From Bradyrhizobiaceae bacterium (GTDB taxonomy: Bacteria; Pseudomonadota; Alphaproteobacteria; Rhizobiales; Hyphomicrobiaceae), in NCBI GenBank assembly GCA_947475855.1, contig CANJPN010000241.1:1-8680 (forward strand): a DNA stretch of 8,680 nucleotides, given 5' to 3'. This document shows positions 1 through 6,234 of the stretch, piece by piece. Below the pieces are notes generated by a model. It did no database searches. It was given only the letters and a program-made list of their open reading frames with translations, and was not told the DNA's origin. Each line of letters starts with the position of its first letter. Positions within the stretch are counted from its first letter, which is position 1. The position numbers and the translations under genes were made by a program.

Positions 1-529
1 CGATCTCGGATTACCGGATGGCGACGGTATCGATGCGATCAACACTTTGCGCATCAATGGATTCAACAAGCCGATTCTGATCATAACGGCTCGCGGCAGT
101 GTCGACGATCGCATCAGCGGTCTCGACAGCGGCGCTGACGATTACCTGCCTAAGCCGTTCAATCATGGTGAGCTTCTGGCCCGCGTTCGGGCGTTGTTGC
201 GCCGGCCCGGTGATCTCTCCGGGCCTGTACTTCGCGTCGGTTCCGTGACGGTGGACGAGGTTGCGGCCGAGGCGCACAGCGGCGGTAAGCTCCTCGATCT
301 CCGCCTGAGCGAGCGCAGGCTGCTGGTTGTCCTTATGCGGCGTGCCGGAGCGGTCGTAGCGAAAGGGGCGATTGAGTCTGCCTTGTCCGAACAGGGACGG
401 GAGTTGTCATCGAACGCTGTCGAGGCTCTTGTGTCCAGAACGCGCAAGGTGCTGGTCGATTCAGGCGCCGACGTTTCGATCGAGACCGTGCGCGGCGTCG
501 GCTACGTTTTGAAGACTATTGCGAAATGA
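1..529 (+). CDS. Response regulator, OmpR/QseB-type (5' truncated)
   Basis: DNA-binding transcription regulator of a two-component system, activated by phosphoryl transfer from the kinase encoded next to it. The window starts inside the gene: the first full codon (base 2) opens the motif DLGLPDGDG, whose leading Asp is the family's phospho-acceptor, so about 50 N-terminal residues are missing. Of the 175 visible residues, the conserved Thr of the receiver (LIITAR, residue 29) and the conserved Lys (LPKPF, residue 51) are present at the expected spacing. Residues about 75-175 form a winged-helix Trans_reg_C domain, with LSERR, the recognition-helix region NAVEALVSRTRKVL and the closing ETVRGVGY hairpin. 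The stop codon overlaps the start of the kinase gene (ATGA), so the two are co-translated. Target genes cannot be read from the sequence. The family call is sure; the signal is unknown. Confidence 0.96.
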   Translation, partial: DLGLPDGDGIDAINTLRINGFNKPILIITARGSVDDRISGLDSGADDYLPKPFNHGELLARVRALLRRPGDLSGPVLRVGSVTVDEVAAEAHSGGKLLDLRLSERRLLVVLMRRAGAVVAKGAIESALSEQGRELSSNAVEALVSRTRKVLVDSGADVSIETVRGVGYVLKTIAK

Positions 530-1899
530 AGCTGTTTCAACCTCCCAGCGAGGTCAGTCTTGTTCGCCTGCTCAGCCAGCGGCTGGTCATGACGGCGGTG
601 GTGGCAATCGTGCTTCAGATCGGGATTACCGCGGTTCGCAGCTATTTCGACGAAATCGATCTGAATACAAACTATATCAAGTACGAGGTTCGCCTGATCG
701 CGGCGGCGTACGATTCGGCGCAGGCGAGGCGCGTTCCGGTTTCGCAATGGCTGCCGCAGCGCTACGTCGGTACCGCCGGAAAATCCTATGGGTTTCGCAT
801 CATTGGGGCCGACGGCCGTGTTTTGGCAGACCACAATGGCGCGATGCTGGCGGCTCTGTCGCCTTGGCGATTCCCGAACTCCGATGCGCAGGATTTCTGG
901 TTCCGCAGACTTGATGGAACAGCCTGGATGAACGTAGCAGGTGGCGTCCATTTCGAGCGGCCAACTGGAGAGATGTGGGTCGAGGTCGTGACGTTTGGCG
1001 ATCCGGCCGGCGCGCATGTAGGAATTTTCGCTCGCGAACTTGTGGCCGACGTGTGGATGCCGATGATCGCTCTGATCGCACTGATGCTCGGCGTCGCGAT
1101 ACTCACGGTTCGATCGGCGCTGGCGCCTCTCGTTCACGCCGCCCACAAGGCGGATACACTTGCAGTTTTGGAACGCAACGAGCGACTTGATGTGGAGCGC
1201 TTGCCGCGCGAGGCTGCAAGTCTAGCCGCGGCCATCAATAGGTTGCTCGACCGCGTAGCCGAACTCGTCACTTCGCAGCGCCAGTTCCTCGCGCGAGCGG
1301 CGCATGAACTCCGCACGCCACTGAGCATTATGTTGCTCGAGCTGGGGCGCAGCGAAGGACCTCGGGTCGAGCGGCTTCAAGCCGACGTCGGCGTCATGTC
1401 CGATATGGTCGATCGATTGCTTACGTTAGCTAAGCTCGAAAGTTCGGGAAAGCCCGAGTTCAGCGATGTCGATTTGGCGCAGTTCGCCACTGGTATATCA
1501 ATGAGCATGGCCGATTGGGCGATGCAGACGGGACACCGCATCGAGGTCAGGGCGAACGGTTCCAAGGTGATACGCGCCGACAAGTTTGCGCTGCGTGAAG
1601 CGATCCGCAACCTCGTCGAGAATGCGATCAAACACACGCCGGCAGGAGCAAAGATCGAAGTGGAGATCGGCCCCGGCGCGCGCATCGCGGTGGACGACGC
1701 TGGCACGGGGATCGACGAGGCGGATCATGCCAAGTTGTTGGAACCGTTCGCTCGCGGTAGCACGAAGGCAGAAGGTTCGGGATTGGGATTGGCAATCGTA
1801 GCGCAGGCGGTTGCCTTGCATCATGCTGAGCTGAAGATCAGTCGCTCGCATCTCGGTGGAGCCCGCTTCGAAATCATCTTCCCGGAAGACGAAAAATGA
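526..1899 (+). CDS. Membrane sensor histidine kinase
   Basis: Sensor partner of the response regulator directly upstream; autophosphorylates on His and passes the phosphate to that regulator. The 457 residues show a short cytoplasmic N-terminus, a membrane helix at about 18-38, a periplasmic sensor region of about 140 residues (39-177), a second helix at about 178-195, then a HAMP-like linker and dimerisation helix. The H-box AAHELRTPL places the phospho-acceptor at His260. The ATPase domain has an N-box NLVENAIKHTP (Asn366), G1 box DDAGTGI (390-396), F-box EPFAR (406-410) and G2 box GSGLGLAI (417-424), so all catalytic motifs are intact. The ATG overlaps the upstream stop by four bases. Layout matches QseC/TctE-like kinases. 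The sensor region carries no ligand motif I recognise. It faces the minus-strand genes tail to tail, so it is not in their operon. Confidence 0.96.
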   Translation: MKLFQPPSEVSLVRLLSQRLVMTAVVAIVLQIGITAVRSYFDEIDLNTNYIKYEVRLIAAAYDSAQARRVPVSQWLPQRYVGTAGKSYGFRIIGADGRVLADHNGAMLAALSPWRFPNSDAQDFWFRRLDGTAWMNVAGGVHFERPTGEMWVEVVTFGDPAGAHVGIFARELVADVWMPMIALIALMLGVAILTVRSALAPLVHAAHKADTLAVLERNERLDVERLPREAASLAAAINRLLDRVAELVTSQRQFLARAAHELRTPLSIMLLELGRSEGPRVERLQADVGVMSDMVDRLLTLAKLESSGKPEFSDVDLAQFATGISMSMADWAMQTGHRIEVRANGSKVIRADKFALREAIRNLVENAIKHTPAGAKIEVEIGPGARIAVDDAGTGIDEADHAKLLEPFARGSTKAEGSGLGLAIVAQAVALHHAELKISRSHLGGARFEIIFPEDEK

Positions 1900-1915
1900 C
1901 AAGGAGCAGACGGTA

Positions 1916-2068
1916 CTAAGCGGCACGCAGCGGCTTGCTACGAGCAGCCACTTCCTCTTCGACTGGGTCGTTCTTACTTCCAGGCTTCAGCCTATCAGGC
2001 GCTGCAAGTGCGGCATCCAGCGTCACGTCGGTGACGATGGAGACGGCTATTGCAGCGCAAATCCAAAT
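1916..2068 (-). other. Coding-like frame with one membrane helix and no canonical start
   Basis: This frame is open on the minus strand from base 2200 to a TAG at 1916-1918 and reads like a small membrane protein: a hydrophobic stretch (AIWICAAIAVSIV) followed by a charged tail (DRLKPGSKNDPVEEE, then RSKPLRAA). No ATG, GTG or TTG occurs in the open part. The interval given starts at an ATT codon (2068) lying 6 bases after AAGGA (2079-2075), which would give a 50-residue product; another ATT is at 2095. Other explanations are a +1 shift from the preceding gene, whose AAG-TAG-C ending lies in the neighbouring frame, or a decayed start codon. Function is unknown. I keep it as a candidate because composition, helix and tail look coding, but translation is not shown by the sequence. 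Confidence 0.3.
2021..2036. repeat. 6-bp inverted repeat (hairpin)
   Basis: CGTCAC and GTGACG form a perfect 6-base-pair stem around the four bases GTCG. No T-tract follows on either strand, so it is not a standard terminator. It sits in the convergent zone between the kinase gene and the minus-strand small genes, inside the start-less frame. A chance repeat in GC-rich DNA is possible. Confidence 0.3.
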
Positions 2069-2135
2069 CGCAAATCCTTGCGAAGCTACAAGAATTGTTT
2101 GGACTTTGCCGGCGCCGGTTTGGCTCGTTGCTGCG

Positions 2136-2390
2136 CTACTTGCCTTTGTTCGTGATGCGGCCGTAGACGCCCATCCCGATGGCCATAAGTAACGCCACGC
2201 TCAAGGCAATGGCGGCGCCCGGATGATTGGATCCCCATGACGCCATGTCATCGAAGAAGCCGCCGAGTGTTGGCCCCGCCGAGCGCTCGGCAAGCTTGGC
2301 TTGTGCAAAAGTCGCTTGCGAAAGCAACATTGCCGCGACATAGCCGCCTGCAGCGAGACGGCAGATAGCCTGCAGATTTGAGGTAAGCAT
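2136..2390 (-). CDS. Small secreted/membrane protein, 84 aa, unknown function
   Basis: I do not recognise this protein. Its 84 residues begin with a basic/hydrophobic leader (about 1-31) that looks like a signal peptide or anchor, with a possible AXA cleavage site in TFAQA. A short polar stretch with GGFFDDMASWGSNHPG follows, then a second hydrophobic helix at about 58-77 and a basic tail (GRITNKGK). The start at 2390 is chosen because AGGAG lies 9 bases upstream; a GTG at 2426 would add 12 residues but lacks such a site. If the leader is cleaved, the mature protein would be about 53 residues with one helix. It follows the 41-residue membrane protein gene by about 100 bases on the same strand and is followed by the start-less frame. 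A link to the antiporter operon is inference from position. Confidence 0.72.
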   Translation of the reverse strand: MLTSNLQAICRLAAGGYVAAMLLSQATFAQAKLAERSAGPTLGGFFDDMASWGSNHPGAAIALSVALLMAIGMGVYGRITNKGK

Positions 2391-2399
2391 AAACGAAAA

Positions 2400-2404
2400 C
2401 TCCT
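2400..2404 (-). promoter_or_regulatory. Shine-Dalgarno site deciding the start of the 84-aa gene
   Basis: AGGAG on the minus strand ends 9 bases before the ATG at 2390. It supports that start over the in-frame GTG at 2426, which would put this site inside the coding sequence. Confidence 0.65.
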
Positions 2405-2441
2405 GCCAGAGCAGTTGGGAATTCACAAACTATCGAGCGCG

Positions 2442-2466
2442 AAAAAGCCCAAGCGAATGGACCTGG
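2442..2466 (-). terminator. Weak candidate intrinsic terminator
   Basis: On the minus strand CCAGG (2466-2462) can pair with CTTGG (2453-2449) through one G-T wobble around an 8-base loop, and GC plus five T residues follow. It lies after the stop of the 41-residue gene and before the 84-residue gene. The stem is only five pairs, so termination would be inefficient if it happens at all. Confidence 0.22.
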
Positions 2467-2493
2467 AAGCTCACCAAACCAGCGATTGAGAAG

Positions 2494-2619
2494 TCAGCTC
2501 GGTTTGGCTGCTTTTTCAGCTTTGCGCTCTTCGCTCCAGTGCAGAATGCCCATGACGACTACGCCAACGAACATGATCGCCGAGGTGCCGAGAAATACGA
2601 TCGCGAATAAAGTGCCCAT
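2494..2619 (-). CDS. Small single-helix membrane protein, 41 aa, unknown function
   Basis: A 41-residue protein that is almost wholly one membrane helix: about residues 3-26 are hydrophobic (starting MGTLFAIVFLGTSAIMF), followed by a short charged cytoplasmic-type tail (HWSEERKAEKAAKPS). The ATG at 2619 is preceded by AAGGA four bases upstream; the longer in-frame extension to 2703 gives a Cys/Arg/His-rich stretch that does not look coding and is rejected. The layout (one helix, charged tail) is that of small accessory subunits of respiratory or transport complexes, but I recognise no family, and it lacks features of CydX. It lies 182 bases after the third antiporter subunit on the same strand. 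A role as a small antiporter partner is only a guess. Confidence 0.65.
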   Translation of the reverse strand: MGTLFAIVFLGTSAIMFVGVVVMGILHWSEERKAEKAAKPS

Positions 2620-2623
2620 TTGA

Positions 2624-2628
2624 TCCTT
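2624..2628 (-). promoter_or_regulatory. Shine-Dalgarno site of the 41-aa gene
   Basis: AAGGA on the minus strand lies 4 bases before the ATG at 2619, slightly close but usable. It supports the short 41-residue reading over the 69-residue extension. Confidence 0.55.
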
Positions 2629-2644
2629 GGCGTGTTGAGGCGCG

Positions 2645-2660
2645 GCGCGCACTGGCGCGC
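2645..2660. repeat. GCGCGC inverted repeat in the gap before the small genes
   Basis: GCGCGC, four bases (ACTG), GCGCGC: a perfect 6-pair all-GC stem. It lies in the 182-base gap between the third antiporter subunit and the 41-residue gene, about 25 bases before that gene's start. No T-run follows in the minus direction, so it is not an obvious terminator; it could be a leader hairpin or chance. The rest of the gap is notably AT-rich around 2725-2762, where a promoter could sit, but no convincing -35/-10 pair was found. Confidence 0.4.
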
Positions 2661-2801
2661 GATCCCGACACACAGCATGAGAATTCTGATGGCGTACTGA
2701 CACAAGTGTGAGAAACGACGGAATCTCCGACTATTTTCTGCAATTAATTCGATAGATACCCTAAAAGCACAGCGCGAAGTCCCTGCCAGCGCCGGAATCC
2801 G

Positions 2802-4487
2802 CTAAATGTAGGCCAGGATCAGGAATGCGCCCAGCATCACCGTCATCCAGAACGCCATCGTCCCGGTTGGCCACGTACGCCCGAACATGCCGCCCTGCCC
2901 ATGGTATTGTTGAATTCGAGCGAGCGCAGTGAGCGATGCCGCCGAGACTTTCCGTGTCGTGATTGCCCACCAGCGTCCTACCATAGTGTCGAACCACGAC
3001 AGGACATTCCAGCCAAGCCGCCGCCATAGCCAGTCCACGTCCAGCGTGATCGTCATCGTGCGCTTCAGAAGGTCGAGCATCAGAAAGAATGCAAGGCCCG
3101 AGAACAGCAGCAATTGAAGTTGGCCAATGATGTGGCTCGTCGTGTATGGCGCATAGTCCACCTTGAAGGGAAGTTGCGCATATAGCAGTTGCGGCATCAC
3201 GCCCAGTCCAATGCACAGCGCGGAGCAGAGGATCATTGCGGCGCGCATGTTCCAGGGTGGTTCTGACGGCCGGAGGCCGGAGTCTTTCTGAAAGAATACG
3301 AACCAGGGGAACTTGATGCCCGCGTGCAAGAATACGCCGGCTGAAGCTGCCTGTAGCAGTAGCCAAACGATCTTCATGTGCTCCTGCGCAGCGCCCTCGA
3401 TCACCATCGACTTCGAAACGAAGCCCGATGTCAGCGGGAACGACGAGATCGATAGGGCGCCGATGATCCCGCACGTCGTTGTCACCGGCATCGTTCTGAA
3501 TAGTCCACCCAGATCGGTGCACTTGCGCATGCCCGTCATGTAAAGGACCGAGCCCGCCGACATCAGCAATAGCGCCTTGTAGATGATGTGCGTGAAGGCA
3601 TGCGCAGAAGCGCCATTGAGCGCCATTTCCGTGCCGATGCCGACGCCCACCACCATGAACCCGACCTGATTGACGATCGAATACGCGAGGATGCGGCGCA
3701 TGTCATTCTCGAGGATCGCGTAGACGATGCCGTAGAACACCATCGCAAGGCCGATCCAGATGAGAATTTCCGTGCCGGGAAAGCCGCGGATCATAACGTA
3801 CACGGCGGTCTTCGTCGTGAACGCCGACAGGAACACCATGCCCGACCAGGAGGCTTCCGGGTACGCATCGGGAAGCCAGGCGGACAACGGCGTCGCAGCC
3901 GCATTGATCAGGAACCCTGCGAGAATGAGGCATCGCGGCGTCGTGCTTGCGTCCATCCGATCGAACGCAAGCGAGCCGGTCGCCGCGAATTCGCCCGCGA
4001 TTCCTGCCATCAGGATTGTGCCGCCAAGGAAATGCAGTGCCGCATAGCGCAGCCCCGCACCGCGGGCGTTCGGCCCATTCGACCACAACACGATCGTAGA
4101 TGCGATGGCCATCGCTTCCCAGAACACGAAGAGCGAGATGAGATCGCCTGCAAAGCAAGCGCCGATCGCGCTGCCCGCGTAGACGAAAGCCGCGGAAAGC
4201 TCGGAAGTCCGTCGCTGGTTGAGCGCGAACAGTGCGCCCGCGAATGTCGCGATGGCGAACACCATGGCGAACAGTCGTGAGAGGTTGTCGCCTTTTACGA
4301 TTGTCAGTTGTTGACCGAGGAACGATGTCGTCACCGCCGTCCCGTCTGGAACGATCGCGACGAGGTACGCAGCAATCAGTGGGATGACGAGTAGCCACGC
4401 GGAGCGCAACGCGCCGCGGATCAGCGGGAGCAGAAGACCACCAGCGATCAATACCAAAGCGGGCTGCACGAAAGTGCTAGTCATCAT
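2802..4487 (-). CDS. Na+/H+ antiporter subunit D-like (third copy, D3)
   Basis: Large proton/cation-channel subunit of the NuoL/M/N-MrpA/D superfamily, integral to the inner membrane. The 561 residues are strongly hydrophobic, with about 14 helices. The TM5 Glu is kept (VFWEA, Glu124), as are the TM8 Lys (FTTKTAVY, Lys226) and the TM12 His/Lys pair (His300, Lys304). At the place of the central TM7 Lys found in D1 and D2, nine residues before the Trp of AWLPDAYPEAS, this protein has Asn195, and the nearby His is Ser202. I recall this Asn as typical of one proteobacterial MnhD clade, so it is probably not a local mutation. The last ~90 residues (LDVDWLWRR onward) form an extension with an amphipathic segment and a final helix, absent from D1 and D2. 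The ATG ATG start overlaps the preceding stop by 11 or 8 bases. It is the last antiporter gene in the operon. Confidence 0.93.
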   Translation of the reverse strand: MMTSTFVQPALVLIAGGLLLPLIRGALRSAWLLVIPLIAAYLVAIVPDGTAVTTSFLGQQLTIVKGDNLSRLFAMVFAIATFAGALFALNQRRTSELSAAFVYAGSAIGACFAGDLISLFVFWEAMAIASTIVLWSNGPNARGAGLRYAALHFLGGTILMAGIAGEFAATGSLAFDRMDASTTPRCLILAGFLINAAATPLSAWLPDAYPEASWSGMVFLSAFTTKTAVYVMIRGFPGTEILIWIGLAMVFYGIVYAILENDMRRILAYSIVNQVGFMVVGVGIGTEMALNGASAHAFTHIIYKALLLMSAGSVLYMTGMRKCTDLGGLFRTMPVTTTCGIIGALSISSFPLTSGFVSKSMVIEGAAQEHMKIVWLLLQAASAGVFLHAGIKFPWFVFFQKDSGLRPSEPPWNMRAAMILCSALCIGLGVMPQLLYAQLPFKVDYAPYTTSHIIGQLQLLLFSGLAFFLMLDLLKRTMTITLDVDWLWRRLGWNVLSWFDTMVGRWWAITTRKVSAASLTALARIQQYHGQGGMFGRTWPTGTMAFWMTVMLGAFLILAYI

Positions 4488-4737
4488 AGTAGGTATCCGG
4501 CCGTTTGAGCAGAACGCCGATCGCCTTGGATGTGAGCACCAGCACGACACAGGCAGCAAAACCAAACCACGCGCTAAATCCAGGCAGTTCATCAATGCCG
4601 AAATGCGCATGCTTCTCGACGGCGAGGTCGGTCAGCACGAGAAGCACAAGGGCGATGCTTGAGATGCGCCACAGCAGCTTGATCGTGGCGGGCCGCGTCA
4701 GCCAGTGATTGTCCCCGCGAAAATCAGGTTCTTGCAT
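4477..4737 (-). CDS. Small two-helix membrane protein inside the antiporter operon, 86 aa
   Basis: Small inner-membrane protein encoded between the second and third D-type subunits. It has a charged N-terminus (MQEPDFRGDNHWLTRP), helix one at about 18-38, a short loop with KHAHFG, helix two at about 53-76, and the acidic C-terminal motif KRPDTYYDD. I recall similar small proteins ending in YYD(D) beside Mrp/Mbh-type D subunits in other proteobacteria, where they are usually called hypothetical. Its start lies 6 bases after the D2 stop and its end overlaps the D3 start, so it is translated as part of the operon and is likely a structural or assembly partner of the complex. The ATG at 4737 is preferred; a GTG directly before it (4740) would add one residue. 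The function is inferred from context. Confidence 0.85.
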   Translation of the reverse strand: MQEPDFRGDNHWLTRPATIKLLWRISSIALVLLVLTDLAVEKHAHFGIDELPGFSAWFGFAACVVLVLTSKAIGVLLKRPDTYYDD

Positions 4738-4743
4738 CACCGA

Positions 4744-6234
4744 TCACCGCCCGATCATCATGCTTGCCAGCGCGAACGGCACGCCGGGGAACAGGAACAA
4801 CAGCACCGTCGCGGCCGCCGTTGTCGTCAAAGCGATCACGATCGGAACCGGTGCTTCGCCGTGCCCGCCGTCCTGCCCGTCGCCTTGGGAGCGCGCCGCA
4901 GGCTCTGCGACGAAAAACGCACGAAACACGATCGGCAGGAAGTACGCAGCATTGAGAACCGTGCTGACGAGGACGATACACAAGGTCATCCACTGTCCGG
5001 TTTCCATTGCGCCTTGCAACAAGAACCACTTGCCGAAGAAACCTGCAGTCGGCGGCAGGCCGATCATGCCGAGCGCGCCAACCGCGAACGCCGTCATCGT
5101 CCACGGCATCCGCCGGCCGATACCGTCGAGTTCACTGATTTCCGTCTTGTGCGCAGCGGTGTAAATGCTGCCTGCCGCGAAAAACAGCGTGATCTTGGCA
5201 ACTGCATGTGCCGCTATGTGCATGGCCGCACCTATTGCCGAAATAGGCGTCAGGATCGCTGCGGCGAGCACGACGTATGAGAGCTGGGAAATGGTAGAGT
5301 ATGCGAGCCGCTTCTTGAGATTGTCTTGCCGCAGTGCGACCAGGGAGGCGATGATCACGGTGCTGCCCGCAGCCCATACGAGCCAATCCGCAGAGCCGGA
5401 ATTCGACAGTGTCTCGATCCCGAAAACGTAGACGATCACCTTCAATACGGTGAACACGCCTGCCTTCACGACCGCGACAGCATGCAGCAGTGCGCTCACG
5501 GGCGTCGGCGCAACCATCGCGGCGGGCAGCCAAAAATGAAACGGCATCAGCGCTGCTTTGCCGATCCCGAACACGTAAAGCGCCAATAGGAGCGCGAGCA
5601 TGCCGGCGTCGGTCTTGCCGGCGAGAATGCCACCCACAGTAAAGTCGAGCGTACCGGCAAAGTACCACGTGACGATGATCGCAGGCAGAAACAATAGTAT
5701 CGAGGTGCCGAGCAGGATGCCGATGTAGACGCGTCCTGCGCGCATTGCCTGTGGCGTACCTTTGTGCGTTACCAGGGGATACGTCGATAGCGTCAGAACC
5801 TCGTAGAACAAGAACAAGCTGATCACGTTCTTGGAGAATGCGATGCCCATGGTGGCCGCAATCGCGGCCGCGAAACAGACGTAGAAAGTCGTTTGTCTCG
5901 GTTCGTCGTTGCCGCGCATGTAACCGATGGAATAGATCGAGTTCACGAGCCATAGCGATCCGGCGACAAGTGCGAACAGCATGCCGAGCGGCTCGACCTT
6001 GAATGCAATTTCGAGCCCCGGGGAAAATCGAGCTAACGACAATTCCGGACGTGCGCCCGCGAGAATTGCCGGCACCAGGCTCCACACGGTGAAGGCGAGC
6101 AGCGTCGCGAAGGTCAGCGTCACCGTCTCGCGCAAGTTTGGCGAGCGATGGAAAAACGGCAGAAGCAGCGCACAGCAGAGCGGCAGTGCCAACGCAAGAA
6201 AGAGCAGAGTTTCAGGTGCCGGAGCCGGGATCAC
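4744..6234 (-). CDS. Monovalent cation/H+ antiporter subunit D-like (second copy, D2)
   Basis: Proton-translocating membrane subunit of the NuoM/MrpD type, 496 residues and about 14 helices, matching the family's usual length. The key ionisable residues are all present: Glu145 in LFLFYE (TM5), Lys226 in GIGKAAL (TM7), His233 and the following FWLP, Lys257 in VVKAGVF (TM8), and the His343/Lys347 pair of TM12. The motif PTPVSALLHA at about 243-252 is typical of NuoL/M-type subunits. A polar, Gly-rich loop (about 445-461) separates the last helices. The start is GTG, supported by a strong GGAGG six bases upstream and a GTGA overlap with the D1 stop. It is closest in style to Mbh/Mrp second-channel subunits. 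Which ion it moves cannot be read from sequence. Confidence 0.94.
   Translation of the reverse strand: MIPAPAPETLLFLALALPLCCALLLPFFHRSPNLRETVTLTFATLLAFTVWSLVPAILAGARPELSLARFSPGLEIAFKVEPLGMLFALVAGSLWLVNSIYSIGYMRGNDEPRQTTFYVCFAAAIAATMGIAFSKNVISLFLFYEVLTLSTYPLVTHKGTPQAMRAGRVYIGILLGTSILLFLPAIIVTWYFAGTLDFTVGGILAGKTDAGMLALLLALYVFGIGKAALMPFHFWLPAAMVAPTPVSALLHAVAVVKAGVFTVLKVIVYVFGIETLSNSGSADWLVWAAGSTVIIASLVALRQDNLKKRLAYSTISQLSYVVLAAAILTPISAIGAAMHIAAHAVAKITLFFAAGSIYTAAHKTEISELDGIGRRMPWTMTAFAVGALGMIGLPPTAGFFGKWFLLQGAMETGQWMTLCIVLVSTVLNAAYFLPIVFRAFFVAEPAARSQGDGQDGGHGEAPVPIVIALTTTAAATVLLFLFPGVPFALASMMIGR

Noticed and set aside
1932..1949. Imperfect hairpin GGCTTGCT-ACG-AGCAGCC after the kinase gene as a terminator
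   Set aside because: The stem needs a bulged T and no T-tract follows on either strand, so I do not call it a terminator.
1982..1993. AGGCT-TC-AGCCT inverted repeat in the convergent zone
   Set aside because: Five-base arms with a two-base loop are too short to form a stable RNA hairpin and are likely chance.
1935..2192. Plus-strand frame with Ala/Ser-rich sequence and a hydrophobic patch
   Set aside because: Starts with TTG without a ribosome site, lies opposite the minus-strand frames, and its Ser/Ala-rich composition is typical of an antisense shadow.
2761..3522. 253-residue minus-strand frame overlapping D3
   Set aside because: Arg/His/Asp-rich out-of-frame shadow of D3 with no domain features.
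4488..4610. 41-residue N-terminal extension of the D3 subunit
   Set aside because: It lies within the small two-helix gene in another frame, and D3 without it already has the usual N-terminal first helix.
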